DNA of 64,000 nt from Candidatus Omnitrophota bacterium (GCA_029261035.1 JAJDCD010000012.1:62001-126000), one strand, 5' to 3'; positions 16,269-26,215 are shown, counted from the first letter of the stretch. Notes: generated by a model from the letters alone, not told the origin. Translations and numbers: made by a program.

Positions 16269-18371
16269 CTAAACCTTTCTCTCTTCATAATACTTCAAAT
16301 ACTCATCCACCTTCAATTTCAACCCAGCATTATCCTCCCTTTCAAGACCAGGATCCAAACGCTCAACTTCCTGAGCATCTTTCCTCGCCTCAACCAACGT
16401 AGAATAATCTTGAATCAAATTAGCCAAAACAAACTGAGGAACCCCTGACTGACGTGTCCCCAGAAAATCTCCTGGCCCTCGAATCAACAAATCTTCTTCA
16501 GCAATTTTAAAACCATCATTGCTTTTCGTCAAAACCCGCAAACGACGCTTCCCTTCATCCGTTTTTGGATTGCCAAACAAAAAACAATAAGAAGCTTGAG
16601 ACCCTCTCCCAACACGTCCTCTTAACTGATGTAATGCAGACAATCCAAAACGTTCTGCATGTTGAATCAACATAAGAGTTGCATTTGGATTATCAATTCC
16701 AACCTCAATAACAGAAGTTGCAACTAACACATGGATCTTACCTTGATAAAATTCTTTCATCACTTTATCTTTTTCAGACGAGTCAAGCTTTCCATGAACA
16801 AGCCCAACTTTAAAATCCTTAAAAACTCCTTTGCTTAAACTCTCAAAAGCTTTCTTAGCTGCCTGCAAATCTTGTTTTTCACTTTCTTCAATTAAAGGAA
16901 AAACAATGTATGCCTGCTGATTTTTTTCTAACCCTTTAACTATAAAAGAAAAAACATCCTGTTCTTTAGTTTTAGTAATCCAATAGGTCTTTACAGGCTG
17001 CCTTCCTTTTGGCAGTTCATCGATAGTCGATATTTCCAAATCGCCATATAAGGTTAATCCTAAAGTTCTAGGAATAGGCGTTGCAGTCATAATTAATAAA
17101 TGAGGGGACTTAAGATTTTTTTCAGATTCCTTAATCAAATGAGCCCGCTGCCTCACCCCAAACTTATGCTGTTCATCAATAACAACAAGGCCTAACTTAG
17201 AAAATTTAACCCCTTCCTGTAGCAAAGCATGGGTTCCTATCACAATATCCACATTATGTGTTTTCATTTCGTAACGTGTATTTGTTTTTACTGCTTTATC
17301 ATGGCTTCCTGTTAACAAACGCGTACGAACTCCCCAATCAGAAAGCAAAGAAGAAATATTTTTATAATGCTGTTCCGCCAGTATCTCCGTCGGAACTAGT
17401 AAAGCAGCTTGAAAACCTGCCTTAACCACAGCCAATAAACCCAATGCGGCTACTACGGTTTTTCCAGAACCAACATCTCCTTGCAACAAACGCCTCATTG
17501 GAATTTCTTTCGACAAGTCATCAAAGATTTCATTAATTACTTTTTTTTGAGATTGAGTAAACTCAAAGGGGAGCTTTTCTTCAAATGAATGAATTAATTT
17601 TGGATTGGGCTTAAACTGAAAAGCCTGCTTACTTAACTTATCTTCTTTCTTTCTTTTAAATAAAGCAAATTGGAATAGAAATAATTCGTTATATATAATC
17701 CTCTGCCTTGCTTTGCTTAACAACTCCTCAGACTCTGGGAAATGGATATTTTTAATAGCATCCTTCAAATCCATAAATTCATACTTTTTCATAATAGAAT
17801 ACGGCAAAAACTCTTCTATCAATTCATCCGCATGGGTTTCTACCATGACATTCATAGCAGATCGCAAAGTGCGTTGCCACAAACCTTCACTTAATGGATA
17901 GATCGGTACAATGCGTCCTGTATGAATCTTTTCATTATCTTCTGAACTTAAAATCTCATATTCTGGAGAACTGAGCTGCAAACGTTTATAAAACTCTACT
18001 TTTCCACTTAAAACAACCTTATCTCCTTCTCTAAAAATCTTCTTTAAATAAACTTGATTAAACCAGGTCGCATAGACAACACCCGTGTTATCTCGGATTA
18101 CAAGTTCAAATATTTGTAAACGCTTTATTCTTCTTATATGAATTCTCGCAATTTCTCCTAATAAAGTTACATGTTCATTCACTTTAATTTTATCAATAGG
18201 AAGAAAACGACTTCTATCTTGATATTTGCGTGGAAAAAGATAAAAAAGATCTCCGACAGTCTCATACCCTAATCGACTTAAGGCTTGAGCTCTTTTAGGG
18301 CCTATCCCTTTAATAAATTGGATGGAAGTATCTTGATGTAGGGCTTTATAATTATGTGTCGTAGTGGTCAT
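16269..18371 (-). CDS. recG: ATP-dependent DNA helicase RecG
   Basis: RecG remodels stalled replication forks and branch-migrates Holliday junctions. The 700-aa product has an N-terminal wedge/OB-fold region up to about residue 250 (GPKRAQALSRLGYETVGDL near the start; LLGEIARIHIRRI in the OB strand). The superfamily 2 helicase follows, with Walker A GDVGSGKTVVA, DEQH box VVIDEQHKFGVRQ, motif III MTATPIPRTL, motif V ATSVIEVGIDNPNA and motif VI HQLRGRVGRG. The C-terminal DFLGTRQSG is characteristic. It begins 3 bases after galT ends. The palindromic interval follows its stop codon. Confidence 0.98.
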   Translation of the reverse strand: MTTTTHNYKALHQDTSIQFIKGIGPKRAQALSRLGYETVGDLFYLFPRKYQDRSRFLPIDKIKVNEHVTLLGEIARIHIRRIKRLQIFELVIRDNTGVVYATWFNQVYLKKIFREGDKVVLSGKVEFYKRLQLSSPEYEILSSEDNEKIHTGRIVPIYPLSEGLWQRTLRSAMNVMVETHADELIEEFLPYSIMKKYEFMDLKDAIKNIHFPESEELLSKARQRIIYNELFLFQFALFKRKKEDKLSKQAFQFKPNPKLIHSFEEKLPFEFTQSQKKVINEIFDDLSKEIPMRRLLQGDVGSGKTVVAALGLLAVVKAGFQAALLVPTEILAEQHYKNISSLLSDWGVRTRLLTGSHDKAVKTNTRYEMKTHNVDIVIGTHALLQEGVKFSKLGLVVIDEQHKFGVRQRAHLIKESEKNLKSPHLLIMTATPIPRTLGLTLYGDLEISTIDELPKGRQPVKTYWITKTKEQDVFSFIVKGLEKNQQAYIVFPLIEESEKQDLQAAKKAFESLSKGVFKDFKVGLVHGKLDSSEKDKVMKEFYQGKIHVLVATSVIEVGIDNPNATLMLIQHAERFGLSALHQLRGRVGRGSQASYCFLFGNPKTDEGKRRLRVLTKSNDGFKIAEEDLLIRGPGDFLGTRQSGVPQFVLANLIQDYSTLVEARKDAQEVERLDPGLEREDNAGLKLKVDEYLKYYEERKV

Positions 18372-18374
18372 AAA

Positions 18375-19415
18375 TTAACTCGTTTGAAGCTTTTGCTTAG
18401 CCTCTCGCATATACTCAGCAGCTTCCTCAGGAGGCGTTGGATTTATATAAAAACCCGAGCCCCATTCAAAACCTGCAACTTTTGTTAGTCTAGGCATAAT
18501 TTCAAAATGCCAATGATAATCCTTAACATCCCTATCTTTAGATCCGTCTGGATTATTAGAATTTGGAGATGTGTGAATAATAAAATTATACTGAGGTCTT
18601 TTTAAAGCAGAAGATAGTTTACTTAATGTAATTCTTAAAGCTTCTGTCATTTCTTCTAAATGTTCACTGCTTTCATAAAAATCTTTTTGATGATACTTAG
18701 GCAGAAAACATATTTCAAATGGAAATCTAGAAGCATAGGGACAAAAAGAAATATAATATTCATTCTCATAAATAATTCTCTTGGCAACTTTCTTTTCCTC
18801 TTCAATCATATCGCAAAATAAGCACCCCTGCTTATTCTTACGGTATACTTCAACCCCATCCAACTCTTCTAAAACTCTTTTTGGAATAATTGGCGTAGCA
18901 ATAATTTGGGAGTGTGTATGACTTAACGATGCCCCTGCTTGAGGGCCTTCATTTTTAAAGATCAGAACATACTGATTCCTTTCATCTTCATACAAAGACT
19001 TAATCCTCGCCTGAAAGACTTTCAAAACATCTTGGATCTCTTCATTGGAAAGATCTTGAAACTTCTTAAAATGATCCGGGCTCTCAACGACAACCTCATG
19101 AATCCCAAATCCCGTCATTTGAGAATAAAAGCCATTGTCACCCTGAGTCAAAGGCTCTTTTTTATTAAGCGCCGGGTATTTATTAGGAATATCTCGAACA
19201 GTCCAACCCGTAGAATTTGGAGAGGTTCCCTTAGGTCTTATTGCTAAAATTTCAGAAGGAGTTTTATTTTCATTCCCATAACAAAAAGGACAATTACTAG
19301 CGTCTCCCTCATTAAAATCTTCAGAGACAAAATCAAAAGGCCTTTTCCCTCTTTCGGTAGCAATAATCACCCAACGTTCAGTAACTGGATCTTTTCTTAG
19401 CTCTGCCACAACCAC
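18375..19415 (-). CDS. galT: Galactose-1-phosphate uridylyltransferase
   Basis: GalT exchanges UMP between UDP-glucose and galactose-1-phosphate in the Leloir pathway. The 346-aa product shows the zinc-site cysteines C42 and C45 (NCPFCYGNE). The active-site motif SHTHSQ has the nucleophilic histidine at 168, and the C-terminal KDYHWHFEIMPRLT is a second metal or structural motif. A CLFCDMIEEE stretch in the second HIT-like half is also typical. It sits between the BT1-type transporter and recG with short gaps. No galK or galE is seen here. Related ADP-sulfurylase-type enzymes are possible but less likely given the full GalT length. Confidence 0.93.
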   Translation of the reverse strand: MVVAELRKDPVTERWVIIATERGKRPFDFVSEDFNEGDASNCPFCYGNENKTPSEILAIRPKGTSPNSTGWTVRDIPNKYPALNKKEPLTQGDNGFYSQMTGFGIHEVVVESPDHFKKFQDLSNEEIQDVLKVFQARIKSLYEDERNQYVLIFKNEGPQAGASLSHTHSQIIATPIIPKRVLEELDGVEVYRKNKQGCLFCDMIEEEKKVAKRIIYENEYYISFCPYASRFPFEICFLPKYHQKDFYESSEHLEEMTEALRITLSKLSSALKRPQYNFIIHTSPNSNNPDGSKDRDVKDYHWHFEIMPRLTKVAGFEWGSGFYINPTPPEEAAEYMREAKQKLQTS

Positions 19416-19439
19416 TCCTATTCAATAGAATTCAACCTT

Positions 19440-20630
19440 CTACCCTTTTTCCATTACTCCAAATTGAATTGATTTATTTAACAACATTAATACTGGAATT
19501 GCAATAATTCCGAGTAATGCGGATAGAAGAATTAAATTATTTAATCCCGTCCATTGAAAAAGATAGCCCCCCAACATACTCGAAAACAATGTTCCAAAAT
19601 TATGTACACTCATTAAAACAGCAAACAAACAACCTTCAACAGTGGTAGCATGAGACAATTTGGCCGCAAAAGATAATAGAGGTAGTAATATTAAGTATCC
19701 CAAAACACCATTAATTGAAAAAATAACCATCGCTGAGACGAAGTCTTTCACTAAAAAACAAGATAAAATTCCTATTAAGTTCAATATAATTCCCGCAAAA
19801 ATCACTCGCCCTAAATTAATAACAGATAAGAACTTTCCAAAAATAAAAGCTCCTAAAATCGCACCAACCCAAGTTACGCTCGACAAAAGACCCAACTGCT
19901 GCTCTGTAAGCTGAACAGTCTCCTTTAGGTAAAAAAAGTAAGGAGTGCTAAAACAAGCTGTACAGGCAAGTATAATAAGTAATAAGGAAAAAAGAAGAAA
20001 AGGTTTTGTCTTAAAGAATAAGAGGCTTCTCCAAATAGGCTCCCAAATAATCCCTTCTCTCACTGTGACTTTTTCTTCGTGCACAAAAAAAGAATAAATC
20101 AGAGTAACTAAAGGCAATATAGAAGCAAAAAGAAAAACATAACGATAAGAAAATTGGTAAGCTAAATACCCTCCAACAACACCACTAAGAACCGCCCCTA
20201 AGCTTCTAAAACCCCAAGAGAGACTTTGATATTTGCTAACTGTATTTTTATCTGATTTCTCCACAATAAGACCATCTGTAATTACATCTGTTGCGGCAAA
20301 ACCAATGTTGACTATTAACAACGCTCCAAGAATAAGCATATAACTCTGAGGACCTAAAGACAAAAAGACCCAGCCAATCAGAGAAAACAAAGAACTAATA
20401 AAAATATAGGTTTTTCTTCGATAACCCAAAAAGGGCACACTATCTGATAGAGCACCATAGATAATTTTAAAGAACCAGGGGAAAGAACCTACGGAGGTTA
20501 TGTAGGCAATCTCAGAAATAGAAAATCCAACTTGCTTTAAATAAAGCGGCAACGCTATAGCCACAATACCTAAAGCCCCTTGGATAAAATAAACAATAGA
20601 AGCAAGTTGAGCTACAGATCGATCTAGCAT
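19440..20630 (-). CDS. MFS transporter, BT1 (folate-biopterin transporter)-like family
   Basis: This is an inner-membrane major facilitator of unknown substrate. The 396-aa product is hydrophobic throughout, with about 12 predicted helices. The features that suggest the BT1 branch are SFPWFFKIIYGALSDSVPFL after the second helix, YRRKTYIFISSL, and ATDVITDGLIVEKSDKN around residue 115, close to the BT1 motif DVxxDGLVVE. BT1 proteins in protists move folate or biopterin; many bacterial members are uncharacterised. It lies between secG and galT in a sugar-metabolism neighbourhood, so a sugar or sugar phosphate is conceivable, but this is only context. Confidence 0.8.
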   Translation of the reverse strand: MLDRSVAQLASIVYFIQGALGIVAIALPLYLKQVGFSISEIAYITSVGSFPWFFKIIYGALSDSVPFLGYRRKTYIFISSLFSLIGWVFLSLGPQSYMLILGALLIVNIGFAATDVITDGLIVEKSDKNTVSKYQSLSWGFRSLGAVLSGVVGGYLAYQFSYRYVFLFASILPLVTLIYSFFVHEEKVTVREGIIWEPIWRSLLFFKTKPFLLFSLLLIILACTACFSTPYFFYLKETVQLTEQQLGLLSSVTWVGAILGAFIFGKFLSVINLGRVIFAGIILNLIGILSCFLVKDFVSAMVIFSINGVLGYLILLPLLSFAAKLSHATTVEGCLFAVLMSVHNFGTLFSSMLGGYLFQWTGLNNLILLSALLGIIAIPVLMLLNKSIQFGVMEKG

Positions 20631-20721
20631 AAAGGAGGCTCGTATTAGATGTGACGATTTTCTTTTTTGCCACAGAGGTTTTACTAAAGGCTAACAGCCA
20701 AAAGCTCAGACAAAATGGAAA

Positions 20722-21180
20722 CTATTTTTTCACTTCTTCAGAAAGAGCTGTAAGGTTCTCTTCTAATTTTTTTAACGCAGCATCAGCATCTTCTTTTGCT
20801 TCCACTCCAACTTCTTCAGCAACACCTGTTTCTTTTGCCAAATCAGCTTCTTGCTTCAACTTTTCAAGAGCTTCTTTAATTTTCGCTATATCTGCTTCAG
20901 AAACATTTTGTCCAGATGGGTTTACTATCGATCTAGATCTTCTTGCTTCAACAATGTCCAAAGAGATACAAGTAATTAAAAAAAGAATAGCGCATACTGC
21001 TGTTGCCTTAGTAAAGAAATCACCTGTTTTAGTTCCAAACAATGTGTTCACTCCACCATCACCGCCACCGCCACCAAAAGACGAGCCCGTTAACCCCTGC
21101 CCTTTACCAGCCTGAAACAAAATAACGGCTACCAATACGAAACAAACAAAAACATGTAAAACTGTCAGAAAAATGCTCAT
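20722..21180 (-). CDS. secG: Preprotein translocase subunit SecG with long charged tail
   Basis: SecG is the small auxiliary subunit of the SecYEG export channel. The first 75 residues fit the family: helix 1 FLTVLHVFVCFVLVAVILFQ, then the conserved GKGQGLTGSSFGGG, the loop NTLFGTKTGDFFTKATA and helix 2 VCAILFLITCISLDIV. The protein is 152 aa, roughly twice the shorter family members. The extra C-terminal 75 residues are rich in Glu, Ala and Lys (KIKEALEKLKQEADLAKE; EVGVEAKEDADAALKKLEE) and probably form a cytoplasmic coiled coil. It begins one base after the tpiA stop; tpiA-secG is a common pairing. Confidence 0.94.
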   Translation of the reverse strand: MSIFLTVLHVFVCFVLVAVILFQAGKGQGLTGSSFGGGGGDGGVNTLFGTKTGDFFTKATAVCAILFLITCISLDIVEARRSRSIVNPSGQNVSEADIAKIKEALEKLKQEADLAKETGVAEEVGVEAKEDADAALKKLEENLTALSEEVKK

Positions 21181-21181
21181 T

Positions 21182-21955
21182 TTAAACCTTTGCGTTATCT
21201 TCTACTGTTCCTTGAATAATTTGAATAAATGATTGTGCTTTCAAACAAGCTCCTCCAACGAGCCCTCCGTCCACATCCTCTTTAGAAATCAACTCCCCTA
21301 TATTTTCAGGCTTCACACTACCGCCATATAAGATTCGGATTTTAGAAGCGATTTCTTGATTTGTTTTTTGCTCTACTAAAGATCGTATAAAATGGTGCAT
21401 CTCTTGAGCTTGCTCAGGAGTTGCTGTCTTCCCAGTACCAATAGCCCAAACGGGTTCATATGCAATAACAATTTTTTCAAACTGCTTCACATCTATTCCT
21501 TGGAAAGTTCCTTCAAACTGCTGCCTCACTGTATCTTGAGCTCGACCTGATTCTCTTTCTTCCAAAGTTTCCCCTACACACACAATAGGAACTAAACTAT
21601 AAGACAACGCAGATTGAACCTTTTTATTTATAATAGAATCTGTTTCTTTAAAGTGAGCTCTTCTTTCAGAATGCCCCAAAATTACATATCGACATCCTAA
21701 ATCTTTCAACATCACAGGAGAAACTTCTCCTGTAAAAGCACCTTCTTTTTCAAAATGCATATTTTGGCCACCTAATCCAATTGGAGTCCCATCCAACAAA
21801 GAAATAACACTCGACAATTGAGTAAACGGAGGACAAATAACAATATCACAGTAATCAATACTATGAACTCCAGCTTTAATCGTATTCACTAAGTTATTAG
21901 CTTCTTGAGACGTTTTAAACATCTTCCAGTTTCCAGCAATCATTGGTTTTCTCAT
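21182..21955 (-). CDS. tpiA: Triose-phosphate isomerase
   Basis: TpiA interconverts dihydroxyacetone phosphate and glyceraldehyde-3-phosphate. The 257-aa TIM-barrel product has the catalytic Lys11 (AGNWKMFK), His95 (VILGHSERR) and Glu167 (IAYEPVWAIGTG). The phosphate-binding YGGSV and GLVGGACL are near the C-terminus. It lies 11 bases after pgk and directly before secG, as in many bacterial glycolytic operons. Confidence 0.99.
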   Translation of the reverse strand: MRKPMIAGNWKMFKTSQEANNLVNTIKAGVHSIDYCDIVICPPFTQLSSVISLLDGTPIGLGGQNMHFEKEGAFTGEVSPVMLKDLGCRYVILGHSERRAHFKETDSIINKKVQSALSYSLVPIVCVGETLEERESGRAQDTVRQQFEGTFQGIDVKQFEKIVIAYEPVWAIGTGKTATPEQAQEMHHFIRSLVEQKTNQEIASKIRILYGGSVKPENIGELISKEDVDGGLVGGACLKAQSFIQIIQGTVEDNAKV

Positions 21956-21966
21956 TAATTTTCCCT

Positions 21967-23151
21967 CTATACTATAACTTCGTTTAATATTGACTGAACT
22001 CCAGGCAACTCTTTACCTTCTAAAAATTCCAAACTTGCCCCACCACCTGTGGAAATATGAGACATCTTTTCTTCCAGGTTAAACTTTTTAATTGCACTGG
22101 CAGTATCACCCCCACCAATAATTGAAACAGCCTCTAAACCAGCTATGAATTCAGCTATTTTCTGTGAACCGATTTTGTATTTTTCCATTTCGAATACACC
22201 GACCGGCCCATTCCAAATAATTGTTTTAGCATTTTTTAACGCGTTTTGAAAATTCACTATCGTTTTAGGACCAATATCCATGCCCATCCAACCATCTTCA
22301 ATATTTTGATTCTCGGTAACTTTAGATTCTGAGGTTTCGTTAAACTCAGTAGAAACCTGATAGTCAACAGGCAACAATAACTGAACGTTTTTTTCTTTAG
22401 CCTTTTCCACTGCTTGTTTGGCAATCTCAATACCATCTTCATCTAACAGAGATTCCCCAATCGTAAAGCCTAAAGCTTTTTGAAATGTATAAGACATTCC
22501 TCCTCCAATAATCATAATATTAACCTTGTCCATCAAGTTATCAATAAGCTTTATCTTATCTGACACTTTTGCTCCACCTAAAATTGTCGCAAAAGGTCTA
22601 TCAGGACTCGATAACGCTTTTCCAAAAAACTCCACTTCTTTGGTAATTAAAAATCCAGCAGCTGAAGGAAGAAAATGAGTTACACCTTCTACAGAAGCAT
22701 GCGCTCGATGACAAGCCCCAAAAGCATCATCAATAAAAACATCCCCTAACTTAGATAGACTTTCAGAAAACTGAGCATCATTCTCTGTTTCCTCTTTATG
22801 AAAACGAAGATTTTCTAGCAGAATAACATCTCCAGACTGAGCTTGATTCACTTGGTTTTCCACATCCGAACCAATACAATCATCTAAAAATTTCACTTCT
22901 TTACCTAATAACTTTGATAAATGTTGAGCAACCGGCTTCAATGTAAACTCTAGATTTCTCTGCCCTTTAGGTCTACCCAAATGAGACATCAAAATCACTT
23001 TAGACCCTTGTTCTATAGCGTATTTAATAGTAGGAAGTGCTTTCACAATACGAGCATCATCCTGAATAACAGATTCCTTCAAAGGAGCGTTGAAATCAAC
23101 CCGTATAAGTACTTTTTTGTCTTTAATATCTATATCTTTTATTGTTTTCAT
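21967..23151 (-). CDS. pgk: Phosphoglycerate kinase
   Basis: Pgk transfers phosphate from 1,3-bisphosphoglycerate to ADP in glycolysis. The 394-aa product has the substrate-binding RVDFNAPL and LMSHLGRPKG, the hinge TILGGAKVSDKI, the nucleotide site NGPVGVFEMEKY, and IIGGGDTASAIKK near the end. It is the first gene after the promoter at 23217-23244 and is followed by tpiA and secG. Length and motifs are normal. Confidence 0.99.
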   Translation of the reverse strand: MKTIKDIDIKDKKVLIRVDFNAPLKESVIQDDARIVKALPTIKYAIEQGSKVILMSHLGRPKGQRNLEFTLKPVAQHLSKLLGKEVKFLDDCIGSDVENQVNQAQSGDVILLENLRFHKEETENDAQFSESLSKLGDVFIDDAFGACHRAHASVEGVTHFLPSAAGFLITKEVEFFGKALSSPDRPFATILGGAKVSDKIKLIDNLMDKVNIMIIGGGMSYTFQKALGFTIGESLLDEDGIEIAKQAVEKAKEKNVQLLLPVDYQVSTEFNETSESKVTENQNIEDGWMGMDIGPKTIVNFQNALKNAKTIIWNGPVGVFEMEKYKIGSQKIAEFIAGLEAVSIIGGGDTASAIKKFNLEEKMSHISTGGGASLEFLEGKELPGVQSILNEVIV

Positions 23152-23216
23152 GAAACCCCTTTATTCTTTTATCTAAATTCTCTGTCTAAAGAGATAAACC
23201 ACTAGCTGAGCCCGCT

Positions 23217-23244
23217 ATTTTAAAGGATTCCTAAGGTTTGTCAA
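23217..23244 (-). promoter_or_regulatory. Promoter for the pgk-tpiA-secG transcript, overlapping the malQ end
   Basis: On the minus strand, a perfect -35 TTGACA (23239-23244) and a -10 TAAAAT (23217-23222) are separated by 16 bases. The -35 box lies inside the last codons of malQ (Ile-Asp-Lys-Pro-stop). The 16-base spacing and TAAAAT box match the gap promoter at 26216-26243, so the glycolytic genes may share promoter architecture. Confidence 0.7.
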
Positions 23245-25075
23245 TCACTGAAGATGGAGCCACTCTATCTGCTGATATTACAACATCTTCGATTATAGAG
23301 TTTAAAGATAGCTTCAACAACTGCTCCAAGGATATGGGGAGTTTTAGGGACCAATTATCAGGACGGATAGTTCCAGGTATATTAATTCGATAATCCCAAT
23401 AATCCCCTTCAAAATACTTCAAATCCAGCAAAAGCCAATCCAACATAGAAAGAACACAAAATACAGAGTCGGCTCGATGAATTTCTTTAATCGCTTTTTT
23501 AACTAAATCAGAGTAATCCTTCTTAGTTATAATTTCTTTCAAGTCCAATAATTTTAGAAACTTTTGTTTTTCTTGGTAACTCGACAAGTAAACCTCTTCC
23601 AGCTCTTTTGATTCTAAACTGGAAACACCGAGTTCAACAGCAATTTTTTCAGAAGAAATAATTCGTTCATTCCAACTCAATTTTTCATGCCCTCCTGATT
23701 CACGCTGAAACAATTTGAAAACAACCTCTTCAAAATCAAATTTACGTTTTTTACATATATTTTGAATCAGAGTCTCATCCAGACATCCCGCCTCATATTC
23801 CCACCAAGCTAAAAGATTCGATAAATCATGATTAGAGAGTGTCGCAATAGAATTTTTTCGATACCCCTCAGACTGAGAGAAATCATAACTCCCTCCCCAA
23901 TCTTTCTTCCATCTTTGTATATCCATTCCAGGAATTCCAAACTCCTCCAAAACCTCAAAAGAACATTGAGGAACCAACCCCAAATCTTCCGCACATGGTA
24001 GCATTTCTGTACTATCTACTATAAGGGATAACAATTCCCTTCCTTGCGCTTCCCAATCCATCTCATGAATCGGGTCAAATTTTCCGTTCACCCCTTCAGT
24101 CTCTACAGGTTCGGAGATCGGAATAGACCATATACGGAACAATCCAATGGCATGATCTATACGAAAGAGATGATAAAATTTCTCAGCATATTTAAGCTTC
24201 TCTTTTACATAATCAAATTCATGTTCTCGAATAGCATCCCAGTTATAAGGAGGCATACCCCAACGCTGGCCATTCGAAAAATGCATATCCGGAGGGGCCC
24301 CTCCAGCATAATTTAGCTTAAAATACGATTGATAAGACCAAACATCGGCACTATCTCTAGAAACCAATAAAGGGAGATCTCCCATAATCAACACATCTTT
24401 TTCTTGGGCGTAAGATTTCACTTTCTCTAACTGTAACGAAGCTTGCCATTGTAACCATTGATGAAAAACAATACTAAGCCTGTACTTCGTCTTAACTTGA
24501 TTCAATATATCTTTTCCACGATTTCTTTGCTCAGGCTCCCAATCTTCCCAACAGGATTCTTGATTAACTTCTTTCAACACTTTAAACATCGCATAGTCTT
24601 CTACCCAAAATTTGTTCTCTTTTAAAAAAACATCAAACTCTAAAGGTAATTTACGTTCTGCAGATTCAAACATCTTCCAAAGAATATTTAGTTTATCAGA
24701 CTTAATTTCGTAATTAACCTTAGGAGTATTTAATGGATATTTTTTAATGAGAGCCTCTAGCTCATTAGAAAAAGATTTAACATCAACACCTTCTATATTC
24801 TTTAAGCTCAAATACATTGAATCTAATGCAAAAGTACTTTGGGCATCATAAGGAAAGAAATTAAAACCTGTATCATTCAGGGGCAACAATTGAATAATGC
24901 TTAATTTGGTTTTCTGACACCAATCGATCAATAATTTCAAATCAGAAAATTCACCACAACCGATACTGTTTTGAGAATAGAGAGAAAATAAAGGAACAAG
25001 AACGCCAGAGCGACGACTTGGCTGAAACTTTTGCCATTTGGATTTAGAAATACTTTCTAAAAAGGCTTCATACAT
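23231..25075 (-). CDS. malQ: 4-alpha-glucanotransferase (amylomaltase, GH77)
   Basis: MalQ transfers alpha-1,4-glucan segments in maltodextrin and glycogen metabolism. The 614-aa product is a GH77 barrel. It opens with RSGVLVPLFSLYS and SIGCGEFSDLKLLIDW, then IIQLLPLNDTG. It also has GDLPLLVSRDSADVWSYQSY, the nucleophile region LFRIDHAIGLFRIW, the acid/base region PCAEDLGLVPQ and SNHDLSNLLAWWE. The last differs from the more usual THDNDT form. It lies between the terminator after gap and the pgk promoter, and its own promoter was not clear. The C-terminal GDYWDYRINIPGTI is a conserved ending. Confidence 0.95.
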   Translation of the reverse strand: MYEAFLESISKSKWQKFQPSRRSGVLVPLFSLYSQNSIGCGEFSDLKLLIDWCQKTKLSIIQLLPLNDTGFNFFPYDAQSTFALDSMYLSLKNIEGVDVKSFSNELEALIKKYPLNTPKVNYEIKSDKLNILWKMFESAERKLPLEFDVFLKENKFWVEDYAMFKVLKEVNQESCWEDWEPEQRNRGKDILNQVKTKYRLSIVFHQWLQWQASLQLEKVKSYAQEKDVLIMGDLPLLVSRDSADVWSYQSYFKLNYAGGAPPDMHFSNGQRWGMPPYNWDAIREHEFDYVKEKLKYAEKFYHLFRIDHAIGLFRIWSIPISEPVETEGVNGKFDPIHEMDWEAQGRELLSLIVDSTEMLPCAEDLGLVPQCSFEVLEEFGIPGMDIQRWKKDWGGSYDFSQSEGYRKNSIATLSNHDLSNLLAWWEYEAGCLDETLIQNICKKRKFDFEEVVFKLFQRESGGHEKLSWNERIISSEKIAVELGVSSLESKELEEVYLSSYQEKQKFLKLLDLKEIITKKDYSDLVKKAIKEIHRADSVFCVLSMLDWLLLDLKYFEGDYWDYRINIPGTIRPDNWSLKLPISLEQLLKLSLNSIIEDVVISADRVAPSSVIDKP

Positions 25076-25082
25076 AAGATAC

Positions 25083-25131
25083 AGAAAAGATCACAGTCAA
25101 AGCAAGTCAATTCAAAGCTTCAACTGTGATC
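25083..25131 (-). terminator. Intrinsic terminator after gap
   Basis: A perfect 9-bp stem, GATCACAGT (25089-25097) with ACTGTGATC (25123-25131), is followed on the minus strand by CTTTTCTG. It begins 10 bases after the gap stop and reaches to the malQ start. The loop is long (25 nt), so it is moderate rather than strong. Confidence 0.6.
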
Positions 25132-25141
25132 CTATCCTGAA

Positions 25142-26158
25142 TTAAGCGGTAACCGCTAATTTTTTACCAATTAAGATAGCTAAATCAACACAACGATTAG
25201 AATAACCCCACTCGTTGTCATACCAGCTGATAATTTTAATCATTCTCTTATTTAGAACTTGTGTCAAAGAAGCATCGACAATAGAAGAAGCTGGATGTTG
25301 ATTAAAGTCTCTAGAAACTAGAGGCTCGTCACAAACTTCTAAAACGCCCTTCATATCACCTTCAGCTGCTTTTCTCAATTCAGATAAAATTTCTTCAATA
25401 GTTACATCTTTTTCAACTTCAGCAACAAAGTCAACAACAGAAACATTAGGAGTTGGAACTCTCATTGCCATACCATCCAACTTACCATTCAATTCTGGAA
25501 TTACGCGACCAATCACCTTTGCAGCACCTGTTGACGTTGGAATAATAGAAAGAGCAGCGGAACGAGCTCTTCTAGGATCACTATGAGGTAAATCCAAAAT
25601 TCTTTGGTCATTGGTATAAGAATGCACTGTAGTCATCAAACCACGAAGAATACCAAAATTATCATGAAGCACTTTAGCTACTGGCGCTAAACAGTTTGTT
25701 GTACAACTTGCATTAGAAACAATGGTATGTTTCTCGGCATCAAACTGATCATCATTAACACCCATAACTATGGTTAAATCTTCATTTTTAGCTGGAGCAG
25801 AAATAATTACTTTTTTAGCTCCACCTTCAATATGCTTTTTTGCTTTTTCAGCATCTGTAAAGATACCCGTTGATTCAATAACAACATCAACACCTAAACT
25901 TCCCCACTTAATATCCGCAGGATCTCTTTCGCTGAATACCTTAACTTCTTTTCCATCAACCTTAAGAAAACCATCTCCAGCTTCAATATCCGCATCCAGA
26001 GTACCCATGGTTGAGTCATATTTAAGCAAATGAGCTAAAGCATCTGTTGGGAACAAATCATTTACAGCAACAATTTCAATTTCACTATTTTTGAAACCTG
26101 CTCTAAAAATGTTTCTTCCAATTCTTCCAAAACCGTTAATACCTACTTTTAAAGACAT
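25142..26158 (-). CDS. gap: Glyceraldehyde-3-phosphate dehydrogenase
   Basis: This NAD-linked enzyme oxidises and phosphorylates glyceraldehyde-3-phosphate. The 338-aa product has the nucleotide-binding [10 protein letters not shown], the catalytic Cys152 ([11 protein letters not shown]), His179 ([10 protein letters not shown]) and the C-terminal [11 protein letters not shown]. The ATG is preceded by the strong ribosome-binding site TTTAGGAGG and by a promoter at 26216-26243. A terminator follows, so gap is probably its own transcript, separate from pgk-tpiA although nearby. Confidence 0.99.
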   Translation of the reverse strand: MSLKVGINGFGRIGRNIFRAGFKNSEIEIVAVNDLFPTDALAHLLKYDSTMGTLDADIEAGDGFLKVDGKEVKVFSERDPADIKWGSLGVDVVIESTGIFTDAEKAKKHIEGGAKKVIISAPAKNEDLTIVMGVNDDQFDAEKHTIVSNASCTTNCLAPVAKVLHDNFGILRGLMTTVHSYTNDQRILDLPHSDPRRARSAALSIIPTSTGAAKVIGRVIPELNGKLDGMAMRVPTPNVSVVDFVAEVEKDVTIEEILSELRKAAEGDMKGVLEVCDEPLVSRDFNQHPASSIVDASLTQVLNKRMIKIISWYDNEWGYSNRCVDLAILIGKKLAVTA

Positions 26159-26215
26159 TAGTTTTTCCTCCTAAAGACTAGCTATATTGTTCTTTTTTAC
26201 TGTAAGAAGCTGATC

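Noticed and set aside
16199-16448. Forward open frames of 67 and 78 aa
   Set aside because: They begin in the repeat and continue antisense to the end of recG; low-complexity composition with no supporting signal.
20651-21115. Forward 154-aa open frame
   Set aside because: It is antisense to secG; its Ser/Ala/Pro-rich sequence simply mirrors the Glu/Ala-rich SecG tail and glycine run.
25083-25131. malQ promoter overlapping the gap terminator (TTGACT near a TATCTT)
   Set aside because: The spacing is 13 or more than 20 bases, not a workable promoter geometry.
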